Source: Pandoraea sp. PE-S2T-3
GTDB taxonomy: Bacteria > Pseudomonadota > Gammaproteobacteria > Burkholderiales > Burkholderiaceae
Reading direction: 5' to 3'
DNA length: 64,000 nt
NCBI RefSeq assembly: GCF_002179965.1
Contig: NZ_NGUQ01000001.1
Location: 1 to 64,000, forward strand
How positions within the stretch are numbered: the first letter of the stretch is position 1; every line of letters starts with the position of its first letter. Shown here one piece after another: positions 19,337 to 27,494 of the stretch. The translations under genes were made by a program, and so were the position numbers. The notes under the pieces are model-generated. The model worked only from the letters and a program-made list of their open reading frames with translations, ran no database searches and was not told the origin of the DNA.

Positions 19337-20251
19337 TCAGACGGCAGCGGACAGATCCCCGCATAGCTCGCGAATCGTGCGGCGCAGCCACTGATGCGCC
19401 GGATCCGCCTGAAAGCGCGGGTGCCACGCCTGCGTGAGCACCACGGTCTCCAGTGGCACCGGCAGATCGAACGCGCGAATGCGCATGCCCGCCGAGACGG
19501 CGCTCTGGGCAAGATCGGACGGCAACGCCAGCAACAAGTCCGAGTCTTGCAGCGCAAACAGTGCCGTGAACGGGGTCGAGACTACGAGCGCCACGTGGCG
19601 GCGAAGGCCGAGCCCGTCGAGTGCCGTATCGATCGGCCCCGCAAACTTCCCTCGCCGCGATACCCCGATATGCCCCCAGCGAGTGATTCGCTCGGGCGTA
19701 ATGTCCTCGTCGAAGATCGGGTGATCGTCGCGCGCGATGCCCACAAAGCGCGTGGTGAACAGCGATTGCACCCGGATTTCCGGTCCGAGCTGGCGCGAGG
19801 CGCTGATGAAGAGATCGATGCGTCCACTGCGCAACGCTTCGTCGTCGATGTCGTCCTCTTCGGGGGCGAAACGCAGCATCGCGCGCGGCATCTCGTTGGA
19901 CATCGCTTCCAGCAGGCGGCCCGAATGCATGCCGACGAAGATATCGTTGGCGCGCACGTTGAAGCGTCGCTCCAGCGTTTTCAGATCGACTTCCGCACTC
20001 GGCGAAAGGACCTGTGTTGCCTGCTCGACGGCCAGCCTGACCTGCTCACGCAACGCCAGCGCGCGTGGCGTCGGTACCAGCTTGCGACCGGCCTGCACGA
20101 ATACCGGGTCGCCCAGCGTTTCGCGGATACGACTGAGCGTGCGGCTCATCGCCGGCGGGCTCAGATGCATACGCCGGGCGGCGCCCACGACGCTCCCTTC
20201 CTCCAGCAGAATGTCGAGCGCGTGAAGCAAATTCAGATCGGGGTAGGCCAT
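19337..20251 (-). CDS. LysR-family regulator next to the FUSC operon
   Basis: The 304-residue protein begins PDLNLLHALDILLEEGSVVGAA and has the classic helix-turn-helix RRMHLSPPAMSRTLSRIRE, as in the NodD/NahR/LeuO-like branch. A full substrate-binding domain follows. It is co-oriented with and 105 bp upstream of the FUSC gene, so it could regulate the exporter in response to an aromatic acid. Co-transcription is possible. The effector is unknown. Confidence 0.88.
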   Translation of the reverse strand: MAYPDLNLLHALDILLEEGSVVGAARRMHLSPPAMSRTLSRIRETLGDPVFVQAGRKLVPTPRALALREQVRLAVEQATQVLSPSAEVDLKTLERRFNVRANDIFVGMHSGRLLEAMSNEMPRAMLRFAPEEDDIDDEALRSGRIDLFISASRQLGPEIRVQSLFTTRFVGIARDDHPIFDEDITPERITRWGHIGVSRRGKFAGPIDTALDGLGLRRHVALVVSTPFTALFALQDSDLLLALPSDLAQSAVSAGMRIRAFDLPVPLETVVLTQAWHPRFQADPAHQWLRRTIRELCGDLSAAV

Positions 20252-20287
20252 GGCAGGTGAGTGTTTTCGATTGCGTTTGGCGAAATC

Positions 20288-21184
20288 CTAACCCGCGAAG
20301 CGTGTCTCCTGCAAAAGCCAATCGCGCACATTCGCCACCTGCCCCGCGTGACGCTGGCGACGCGGCGACACGATGTAGAAGCCCGCGCCCGTGCGCAATT
20401 CGGCATCGAAGAGGCGTACGAGCCGCCCGGCCGCGACGTCCGGGGCAACAAAGTCCATGTGGGCGAGGGCCAGCCCCTGCCCGGCGACAGCGGCGTCGAT
20501 CGCAAGTGCGGTCTGGTTGAATCGGATGTTTTTCGCGACCGAGGGAAGTGACTTCGGCATCGCCTGATCGAGGAACTGCGGCCACGCGTTGTGCGCATCG
20601 TGCAGCAAGGCGTGGCCGTGAAGCGTGCCCGCAGGCCCGGGATGCCCGGCGGTAGCGAGCAATTGCGGGCTGGCGACGGCGACCTGCACTTCTTCGAACA
20701 GCAACTCCACACTCACGCCACCACCGAACGGCGGGCGGCCATAGCGCACGGCGAGGTCGACGGCGTCGGCCTGAAAATGCGACAGCCGGTCGGTCGCGAG
20801 AATGCGCAGATCAATGTCGGGATGCGTAGCGAGAAACGCCGGAAGCCTCGGAATCAGCCACTTGGCCGCGAACGTCGGCGTCACGCTGATCGTCAGCCGA
20901 AGCGGCTCCGGCCGCAACGCCTGCGTCGCTTCGCTGAGCACTTCGAACGCTCGGCGCACGCTGCTGGAATAGCGTCGGCCATTCTCCGTGAGCGAGAGTG
21001 TGCGCGGATGGCGCTCGAACAACTTCATGCCCAACTCGGCTTCCAGTCCCCGAATCTGTTGCGCGACGGCGCCCTGCGTCACGCCCAATTCCTCGGCGGC
21101 AATACGAAAATTCAGATGCCGGCTCGCGGCCTCGAAGGCGCGCAAGGCATTGAGCGATGGGAGACGGCCAAACGCTTCGGACAT
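20288..21184 (-). CDS. LysR-family regulator, GcvA-like
   Basis: The 298-residue protein begins GRLPSLNALRAFEAASRHLNF, with the helix-turn-helix AAEELGVTQGAVAQQIRGLE and a LRLTISVTPTFAAKWLIPRL segment. These are hallmarks of the GcvA subgroup. It is divergent from the SDR gene at 21339, its most likely target. A GTAG-TTTTT-CTAC inverted repeat lies at 21188-21200, directly upstream of its start. Confidence 0.9.
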   Translation of the reverse strand: MSEAFGRLPSLNALRAFEAASRHLNFRIAAEELGVTQGAVAQQIRGLEAELGMKLFERHPRTLSLTENGRRYSSSVRRAFEVLSEATQALRPEPLRLTISVTPTFAAKWLIPRLPAFLATHPDIDLRILATDRLSHFQADAVDLAVRYGRPPFGGGVSVELLFEEVQVAVASPQLLATAGHPGPAGTLHGHALLHDAHNAWPQFLDQAMPKSLPSVAKNIRFNQTALAIDAAVAGQGLALAHMDFVAPDVAAGRLVRLFDAELRTGAGFYIVSPRRQRHAGQVANVRDWLLQETRFAG

Positions 21185-21338
21185 GGTGTAGTTTTTCTAC
21201 TGTATCAAGCGTTGAAATCTGGTGCATCGACCAGGACGTGGGATGTTACGCTTTCATCCGTGGATTTCGTGAATTTCTTGGTTTATGAGCGTCGGGACGC
21301 CATGATGGCTGCCGCCGATGCATCTGGAGGATAGCAGC

Positions 21339-22043
21339 ATGACTGTAGAAAAAGTGGCGTTGGTGACCGCCGGCGGTAGCGGCATGGGTGCAGCGGCAGC
21401 GCGCCGGTTGGCGGCAGACGGTTACAAGGTCGGCATTCTGTCGTCGTCCGGCAAGGGCGAGGCGCTGGCCGCCGAGTTGGGCGGCGTGGGGGTCACGGGC
21501 TCAAACCAGTCGGTGGAGTCGCTACAGCAACTGGTCGATGCCGCCGTCTCGCGTTGGGGCCGTATCGACGTGCTGGTCAACAGCGCCGGGCACGGTCCGC
21601 GCGCGCCGATTCTCGAAATCAGCGACGACGACTGGCATCGCGGGATGGATACGTATCTGATGAACGTGATTCGTCCGACGCGGCTGGTGACGCCGATCAT
21701 GCAGAAGCAGCAAGCGGGCGCGATCATCAATATCTCGACGGCTTGGGCCTTCGAGCCGAGCGACATGTTCCCGACATCGGCCGTGTTCCGGGCGGGGCTC
21801 GCATCGTTCACGAAGCTGTTTGCCGACAAGTACGCGAAGGACAACGTGCGGATGAACAATATCCTGCCCGGCTGGATCGACAGCCTGCCGCAACAGGACA
21901 CGCGCCGCGACAGCGTGCCGATGCAGCGCTACGGCAAGGCCGAGGAAATTGCCGCAACGGTGGCGTTTCTGGCGTCGGAAGGCGGCGGCTATATCACCGG
22001 CCAAAACATTCGGGTGGATGGCGGACTGACGCGCTCGGTGTAA
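21339..22043 (+). CDS. Short-chain dehydrogenase/reductase-like protein lacking the YxxxK pair
   Basis: The start at 21339 has GGAGG 8 bases upstream. The 234-residue protein keeps the Rossmann fold: TAGGSGMG nucleotide loop (residues 10-17), NSAG (81-84), Asn109, NIST (131-134), and the C-terminal ITGQNIRVDGG. At the position of the active-site Tyr and Lys it has Ser147 and Arg151 (segment FPTSAVFRAGLASFTK). Classical hydride transfer is therefore unlikely unless another residue serves. It might be a divergent reductase, a ligand-binding protein or an atypical subfamily. It is divergent from a GcvA-like LysR gene. Confidence 0.85.
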   Translation: MTVEKVALVTAGGSGMGAAAARRLAADGYKVGILSSSGKGEALAAELGGVGVTGSNQSVESLQQLVDAAVSRWGRIDVLVNSAGHGPRAPILEISDDDWHRGMDTYLMNVIRPTRLVTPIMQKQQAGAIINISTAWAFEPSDMFPTSAVFRAGLASFTKLFADKYAKDNVRMNNILPGWIDSLPQQDTRRDSVPMQRYGKAEEIAATVAFLASEGGGYITGQNIRVDGGLTRSV

Positions 22044-22063
22044 GCCTCCCTCGCGCGCACGAA

Positions 22064-22097
22064 AAAGCCCCGCCATGTCTTGTCATGGCGGGGCTTT
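22064..22097. terminator. Bidirectional terminator between the SDR and GntR genes
   Basis: A perfect 14-bp stem (AAAGCCCCGCCATG with CATGGCGGGGCTTT) encloses a 6-base loop. A-rich and T-rich flanks lie on either side. It serves the two convergent genes. Confidence 0.9.
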
Positions 22098-22133
22098 CTT
22101 TCTGAGGCGGCGTACTGACGTTCCCGATAGGCG

Positions 22134-22856
22134 CTATGCCCGGTCACCCAGCACCGTGGCACGCGTGAATTCCTCGATGTTGTCCAGCAGCGCGTCGAGC
22201 GCTTCACCGGCCCGCTTCACTTCTCCGGCGGCAATCGCTTCGGCCACTTCGGCGTGCAGACGCGCCATCGTCGGCAAGTCGGCCGCTTCCTTGTAGTGGT
22301 AGTACCAGAAACGGCGTGACAGGCCGTGCAGCAAACGCATCGCACCTTCGGCGAATTCGTTGCGCGCAGCAACCAGACACAACTCATTGAAGTCGCGGTC
22401 GGCCCGGACGAACTCCACATCCTTGCCGCTGCGTGCAGAACTCTTGAATTCCTTCGCCAGACGCGTGAAATGCTCGCGCTGTTCGGCAGTCGCCTTCTTC
22501 GCGGCGCTTCTGGCGATCAGCCGTTCCACTTCGCGCCGTGTTTCCAACAGCCGCAACTGCTTGCCCACATCCATCGGCGGCACGAGCAGCCCGCGCTGCG
22601 GCAGCACCACGATCAGATGTTCGCGGGCCAGCCGCTGAATCGCCTCGCGAATCGGCGTGCGGCCAAAGCCCGTCATTTCGCTCAACTGCAACTCCGACAT
22701 GGTCGAGCCCGGCGCGAGCCGCAGCGTCACGATCGCCTCTTCAATCCATTCGTAAGCGCGATCGACCATGTGACCGCGAGGGATCGCTTCCACGCGCGGA
22801 TCCGGCGTTGCCGCTTCTGCTTTTTCCTTACGTGGTGTCGCTTTTTTTGTCGCCAT
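22134..22856 (-). CDS. GntR-family regulator (FCD type) of the adjacent catabolic cluster
   Basis: The 240-residue protein has a Lys/Arg-rich N-terminal tail (residues 1-28), a winged helix-turn-helix (about 32-98; LRLAPGSTMSELQLSEM, GRTPIREAIQRLAREHL) and an FCD domain (about 105-230; RADRDFNELCLVAARNEFAE). It is divergent from the hydrolase-dehydrogenase-transporter genes. A similar AT-rich sequence occurs in front of this gene, the hydrolase gene and the MFS gene, so it probably represses all three units and itself. The inducer is unknown. Confidence 0.9.
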   Translation of the reverse strand: MATKKATPRKEKAEAATPDPRVEAIPRGHMVDRAYEWIEEAIVTLRLAPGSTMSELQLSEMTGFGRTPIREAIQRLAREHLIVVLPQRGLLVPPMDVGKQLRLLETRREVERLIARSAAKKATAEQREHFTRLAKEFKSSARSGKDVEFVRADRDFNELCLVAARNEFAEGAMRLLHGLSRRFWYYHYKEAADLPTMARLHAEVAEAIAAGEVKRAGEALDALLDNIEEFTRATVLGDRA

Positions 22857-22874
22857 TGGGTCGGGGTTCAGAGC

Positions 22875-22886
22875 AAATATTAATTG
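22875..22886 (-). promoter_or_regulatory. Operator-like site in front of the GntR gene (copy 3)
   Basis: Read on the minus strand it is CAATTAATATTT, matching 10 of 12 bases with the CAACTAATATAT core in front of the hydrolase gene. It is about 20-30 bp upstream of the GntR start, which fits autorepression. Confidence 0.45.
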
Positions 22887-22962
22887 TATATCACTTGCTT
22901 CTACGTCCTCTCCCGACGCCCCTCCCCTGCACTACCCCGGGCTTTCCCGGTGTCGGTACTGC

Positions 22963-23008
22963 TTGCCCGATCAAACTGATATGCTATTATTCATCAACTA
23001 ATATATTA
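22963..23008 (+). promoter_or_regulatory. Promoter with overlapping operator-like site (copy 1) for the hydrolase-ADH genes
   Basis: TTGCCC (22963-22968) and TATTAT (22985-22990) are spaced by 16 bp. The sequence ATCAACTAATATATTA (22993-23008) follows directly and would cover the transcription start. It contains the palindrome TAATATATTA. The same 16-mer with one change occurs in inverted orientation at 25148-25164. This is a classical repressor position. Confidence 0.55.
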
Positions 23009-23027
23009 CTCAAACAAAAGGCTTGTC

Positions 23028-23789
23028 ATGGAGATTCGGCGCGTAGGAACGTCCGACGGCTTTCCGGTGGTGGCCCTGCACGGCATTCAGGGGACGAACG
23101 ATTCCTGGGTGCCGCTGGCGACCGCGCTCGGCGACGCTTTCGAGTTCATTCTTCCGAATCTGCCCGGCAGAGGTGATGCGGCATTTCCGGCGTCTGCAAA
23201 GGCGTGCAGCGCGGACGCCTTCGCGCAGCTCGCCGGTGACGTCATCGCACAGGAAATCGGCGCTCGCCCCTACGTGCTGGCCGGCTGGAGCATGGGCGTG
23301 TCCGTCATCTTCGAACTGATGGCACAACTGGCGAATGGCACAGCACGACACGCGCCGCCGGTGGCCGTCATGCTGATGTCCGGCACCGCGCAATTGAATG
23401 AAGTGCGCTGGTTCGAGGCGTCCGAAGAGAGCGCGCTACGCGACGAGATACGGCAGCGGGAGATCCGTCTGGGGCTCAAACGCGCGGCTCACCCGCAGGT
23501 TGTGGCGTGGACTTGGCAGGCGCTCAAACCTGTCTCGCATCTCGCGCATCTGACTCACGTCACCATGCCCGCCCTCATCGTTCACGGCAGCGACGACGAA
23601 GACTGCCCGGTCGCGCACGCCCATCGCATGCATGAGGGCATTCGTGACGCGACGCTGCATGTGATTCCCGGCGCGCGCCATTCCCTTCTGACGCAGAACA
23701 CGCAAGCCGTCGGTGTCGCCGTTCGGGCCTTCCTGTCCCGGCACAGTGCGCCGTCGCAGCCCCCGTTCAACCGAAAGGAAAATTCATGA
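23028..23789 (+). CDS. Alpha/beta hydrolase, cytoplasmic
   Basis: The 253-residue protein has the alpha/beta-hydrolase fold with HGIQGTNDSW as oxyanion loop (residue 18 on). The nucleophile elbow is GWSMG (Ser88), Asp190 or Asp192 lies in HGSDDEDCP, and His218 in GARHSLL. There is no signal peptide. Its stop codon overlaps the start of the Fe-ADH gene by 4 bp (ATGA), so the two are translationally coupled; an ester or lactone cleaved to an alcohol that is then oxidised would fit. The specific substrate cannot be told. Confidence 0.88.
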   Translation: MEIRRVGTSDGFPVVALHGIQGTNDSWVPLATALGDAFEFILPNLPGRGDAAFPASAKACSADAFAQLAGDVIAQEIGARPYVLAGWSMGVSVIFELMAQLANGTARHAPPVAVMLMSGTAQLNEVRWFEASEESALRDEIRQREIRLGLKRAAHPQVVAWTWQALKPVSHLAHLTHVTMPALIVHGSDDEDCPVAHAHRMHEGIRDATLHVIPGARHSLLTQNTQAVGVAVRAFLSRHSAPSQPPFNRKENS

Positions 23790-25051
23790 GAATCGATGAC
23801 TGCATCCACTTTTGTGCGCCCTCCCGGCTCATCATCGAACTGGGTTATCGCCACAAGCTTCCCCAACTGCTGCACAGTCTTGGCTACCGACGGGGCCTGC
23901 TCGTCACCGACCGCTTCTTCGCCGACAAAACGTCTTGGGTGAGCGACTACGTGGCGGCGTGCGCACAGCTTGGGGTCCACGTGGATGTTTACACCGGCGG
24001 CCAACCCGACCCCACCACCGACCTTTGCGATCAAGCCACCGTTGAACTGCGCCACATACTCGACGGGCAACGCCCCGATCATGTGGTGTCGCTGGGCGGC
24101 GGCAGCAACATCGATCTAGCCAAAGCGCTGTGCGTCACGCTCCCCGACGGGCGCCCCATTCGCGACTTCGGCGCGGGTGTCACCAGTGACTCGCCTGTCA
24201 TCGACCATATCTCGGTGCCGACTACCGCCGGCACCGGCTCGGAGCTCACGCCGGGCACCATCCTGTTCGACCCGGCGACCGGCATCAAGACGGCCGTGAT
24301 GGACAACCGCCTGCGCCCCGTCATCGCCGCCGTTGACCCCGAACTGACGTTCACCTGTCCGCCCAAGGTCACGGCCGAGTCCGGCATCGACGCCCTGACG
24401 CATGCGCTCGAATCGTTCGTCACGCTCGACTCCAGCCGGTTCGACCGCAACGGCAGCGCCGACCCGGGTTACAGCGGCCGCAGCGGCCTCACGATGCTCT
24501 TTGCCCGTGAGTCGATCCGGCTGGCGGCCGCGTATTTGCTGCGCTGCTATGAGAATGGCAACGACGTGGAGGCGCGCGTCGGCATGTGCTACGCGAGCGT
24601 CTATGCCGCGATGTCTTACGGCAGTGCGGGGCTCAACGCGGTCCACGGCATTGCTTACGGGGTTGCAGCCCTCACGCACAAATCCCACGGCGCCACGAAC
24701 GCGGTGGTGCTGCCATATGCCATCGATCTCTTGCGCGAATCGCGCCACGCCGAGTTGCTGGAAGTCGCCCGAATGTTCGGCATCGACGACGCCGATGACG
24801 TGCAAGCCGTTCGCGCGCTGCCCCGCCTGCTGCGCGATCTCGTCGGCAAGTTGGGCATCCCTACCGATCTCAACGCGTTCGGCATCGCGCGTGCATCACT
24901 GAAAGACCTGCTCTCCGATTCACTCGGCGTGACTCGGTTGGCCAAAGCATTCCCCATCGGGAATATCGAAGAAGGCTATGCGCAAATCATCGACAACGCA
25001 TGGCAAGGAGCGCTTCGAGACGAGAAGGCAGAGAGACTGACAGCCGCCTGA
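23786..25051 (+). CDS. Iron-containing (group III) alcohol dehydrogenase
   Basis: This 421-residue NAD(P)-dependent dehydrogenase has a GGGSNIDLAK nucleotide-binding motif (residues 104-113) and PTTAGTGSE (145-153). Four metal ligands are visible: Asp202 and His206 in GIDALTHALE, His287 in AVHGIAYG and His301 in THKSHGATN. The family oxidises primary alcohols or reduces aldehydes, and also includes maleylacetate reductases. An insertion of roughly 20 residues after ESFVTLD (about 212-235) is found in related catabolic enzymes. It is coupled to the hydrolase upstream. Confidence 0.9.
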   Translation: MRIDDCIHFCAPSRLIIELGYRHKLPQLLHSLGYRRGLLVTDRFFADKTSWVSDYVAACAQLGVHVDVYTGGQPDPTTDLCDQATVELRHILDGQRPDHVVSLGGGSNIDLAKALCVTLPDGRPIRDFGAGVTSDSPVIDHISVPTTAGTGSELTPGTILFDPATGIKTAVMDNRLRPVIAAVDPELTFTCPPKVTAESGIDALTHALESFVTLDSSRFDRNGSADPGYSGRSGLTMLFARESIRLAAAYLLRCYENGNDVEARVGMCYASVYAAMSYGSAGLNAVHGIAYGVAALTHKSHGATNAVVLPYAIDLLRESRHAELLEVARMFGIDDADDVQAVRALPRLLRDLVGKLGIPTDLNAFGIARASLKDLLSDSLGVTRLAKAFPIGNIEEGYAQIIDNAWQGALRDEKAERLTAA

Positions 25052-25147
25052 TTGCGACGAATCGACTCGATTCGCGCTTTCACGGCTGCCCCCGCAAAGA
25101 CACTACACATCAACGACCGGACTACCGGCCGCTTTGCGTCTCGATGT

Positions 25148-25164
25148 CTAATATGTTAGTTGAT
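25148..25164 (-). promoter_or_regulatory. Operator-like site (copy 2) in front of the MFS gene
   Basis: The minus strand reads ATCAACTAACATATTAG, one base different over 16 from the copy at 22993-23008 but in opposite orientation. The core is CTAATATGTTAG, an inverted repeat. It lies 33-49 bp upstream of the MFS start, so the transporter may have its own regulated promoter. Confidence 0.5.
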
Positions 25165-25196
25165 TATCAGCAACATGTATTGGAGGAGACACCCCT

Positions 25197-26579
25197 ATGA
25201 ATATGTCCGCAGCCGCGTCGCGGCTAGGTGTTGACGTGGTCGCCCGGCTTGAGCGGCTACCGATGACCCGTTATCAGCGCAGCCTTTTCTCGATCATTGC
25301 CACGGCTTGGTTTTTCGATTCGATGGATCTCGGATTGATGACGTTCGTGCTGGGCTCGATCAAGGCAGAGTTCGGTCTCTCCGCGTCGCAAGCCGGGCTG
25401 CTTGCCAGTTCAAGCTTCCTCGGGATGTTTGTGGGTGCTGCGACAGCGGGCTTGCTGGCCGACAAGTTCGGCAGAAAACCGATCTTCCAGATCAGCATGA
25501 TTTTCTGGGGTGTCGGCAGCCTGATGTGCGGCTTCGCGCACAACGTTGATTCGCTGATGTTGTACCGCGTGCTGCTCGGCTTCGGCATGGGCATGGAGTT
25601 CCCGATCGGCCTGTCGATGGTCTCCGAGATCGTGCCGGCCAAGAGCCGTGGCAAGTATGTGGCCATTCTGGAGGGATTCTGGCCCATCGGCTTCATTGCT
25701 GCGGGCGTGTTCGCCTACTTCATGCTGCCCGTGATCGGCTGGCGCGGCATCTTCATCGCGTTGGCGGTCCCGGCGGTCTTCGTGTTCGTCATCCGGCGCA
25801 TGGTGCCGGAGTCGCCCCGCTGGCTGGAAGACACCGGGCGCATGAAAGAAGCGGCCGACGTCATGAATCTCATCGAAGCCAAGGTGGAAAAGGCCTACGG
25901 GCACAAGCTGCCCGAGCCGGTCATCACCGCAAGTGCGCCGCGCGTTCAGTCTGATCGCAAGGCGCTCTTCGCCGAGATCTGGCGCGGCATCTATGCCAAA
26001 CGCACGGTCATGCTGTGGACCACTTGGTTCTTCGCCCTCCTCGGTTACTACGGGCTGACGACGTGGCTCGGCGCGCTGCTGCAACAAGCCGGTTACGAGA
26101 TCACCAAGTCGGTGCTCTATACCGTCTACATCTCGCTCGCCGGCATTCCGGGCTTCCTCTTTTCTGCATGGTTGCTGGAGAAATGGGGACGCAAGCCGAC
26201 GTGTGCCCTGATGTTGCTGGGCAGTGCCGTGGCGGCCTATCTGTATGGGCAGGCAGCGGGCCACAAAGCGCCCATCGAGCAGTTGATCGCCGCGGGTCTC
26301 ATGATGCAGTTCTTCCTCTTCGGCATGTGGTCCGTGCTGTACGCCTACACGCCCGAGCTCTACCCCACCCGCATGCGCGCCACCGGTTCCGGCTTCGCGT
26401 CTTCCATCGGACGCGTCGGGTCGCTGGCCGGCCCCTTCGCCATCGGTGTGCTGCTGCCGACGTGGGGACAAACGGGCGTATTCACCATGGGCGCCCTCTC
26501 CTTCGTCATCGCCGCGCTGGCCGTGCTGTTGCTCGGTGTCGAAACCAAGGGGCGATCGCTGGAGGACGTGTCGCATTAG
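25197..26579 (+). CDS. MFS transporter, metabolite:H+ symporter type
   Basis: This 460-residue, 12-helix inner-membrane protein is probably an importer. It begins with MTRYQRSLFSIIATAWFFDS, the start pattern of the aromatic-acid/niacin-type symporters (D in DSMDLGLMTF near residue 41). The loop motif ADKFGRKP lies between helices 2 and 3, and PESPRWLEDTGR closes the first half. GGAGGAG lies 9 bases before the ATG. It sits inside the GntR-controlled cluster and probably brings in the compound that the neighbouring enzymes degrade. Confidence 0.88.
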   Translation: MNMSAAASRLGVDVVARLERLPMTRYQRSLFSIIATAWFFDSMDLGLMTFVLGSIKAEFGLSASQAGLLASSSFLGMFVGAATAGLLADKFGRKPIFQISMIFWGVGSLMCGFAHNVDSLMLYRVLLGFGMGMEFPIGLSMVSEIVPAKSRGKYVAILEGFWPIGFIAAGVFAYFMLPVIGWRGIFIALAVPAVFVFVIRRMVPESPRWLEDTGRMKEAADVMNLIEAKVEKAYGHKLPEPVITASAPRVQSDRKALFAEIWRGIYAKRTVMLWTTWFFALLGYYGLTTWLGALLQQAGYEITKSVLYTVYISLAGIPGFLFSAWLLEKWGRKPTCALMLLGSAVAAYLYGQAAGHKAPIEQLIAAGLMMQFFLFGMWSVLYAYTPELYPTRMRATGSGFASSIGRVGSLAGPFAIGVLLPTWGQTGVFTMGALSFVIAALAVLLLGVETKGRSLEDVSH

Positions 26580-26625
26580 TCGCGCACTTGTTAATTTTTC
26601 ATCGTTCAAACGCAGGAGACTCGCC

Positions 26626-27435
26626 GTGATTACCGAGCGTCAATTGAAGTTCAGAGAGCAGTACAAGTCCGATATCAGCCCGATGTACAACGGTCTCCTG
26701 CACATCGTCGTGATGTACATCGTGGCCATTGGTGCAGTGACTTACGCGGTAAGCCGGTTGCAGCAGCCGACGTGGGAATGGTTGTTGATCGTGCCGGTGT
26801 TTTTGGCGGGCAACTTCGTCGAGTGGTTCATGCACAGGTTCGTGATGCATCGGCGCGTGGATGTCTGGGGTTTGCGCGAGATCTACAACCGCCATACGCG
26901 GCAGCACCACCAGTACTTCACCGATCAGTTGTCGACGATCGACACTACGCGCGAATTCCGGATCGTGTTTTTTCCGTGGCGTGTGCTGATTACGCTCGGG
27001 GTGGGCGGCGGCGTCTTCGGCTACGTGACTTCGCTGATTCTGAACACGAATGCGGGCTGGATGGTTTTCCTGACGATGGTCGGCCAGTATGTGATCTATG
27101 AGACCTTTCACTATTGCTGCCACTGTCACGAGAACTGGTTCGTGCGCAACATGCCGTTTATCAATACCATTCGCCGCCATCACACCGCTCATCACAACAT
27201 GGGCATCATGATGAAATACAACATGAACCTGACGTTTCCGATTGCCGACTGGTACATGGGAAGCAGCGATTTGCGGCGCGGTTTGCTCGGCCATCTGTTC
27301 AACGGCTATAGCGAGAAGCACATTAAGGCGGAGCTCAAACCCATCATCGCGAAGTTCAGGGACGATCACTCTCAGGTCACGCTCGATGGCCCGATCCTTA
27401 CGGAGGAAGAGCGCAAGGCGATGACAGCTTTCTGA
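26626..27435 (+). CDS. Membrane di-iron fatty acid hydroxylase / sterol desaturase family protein
   Basis: The GTG at 26626 follows AGGAG by 8 bases and gives 269 residues. Hydrophobic helices surround histidine clusters that bind the di-iron centre: HRFVMH (70-75), HTRQHH (90-95), HYCCHCHENW (162-171) and HHTAHH (185-190). Members hydroxylate or desaturate lipids, carotenoids or alkyl groups using O2. It lies 46 bp behind the MFS gene and before an exported hydrolase, so an oxygenation step in the same pathway is plausible but unproven. Confidence 0.87.
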   Translation: MITERQLKFREQYKSDISPMYNGLLHIVVMYIVAIGAVTYAVSRLQQPTWEWLLIVPVFLAGNFVEWFMHRFVMHRRVDVWGLREIYNRHTRQHHQYFTDQLSTIDTTREFRIVFFPWRVLITLGVGGGVFGYVTSLILNTNAGWMVFLTMVGQYVIYETFHYCCHCHENWFVRNMPFINTIRRHHTAHHNMGIMMKYNMNLTFPIADWYMGSSDLRRGLLGHLFNGYSEKHIKAELKPIIAKFRDDHSQVTLDGPILTEEERKAMTAF

Positions 27436-27494
27436 GCGCACGGCTTTGGTAGAATCTGGCGCACACCGAGCGCTAGATAAGATAAGAGACCTTC

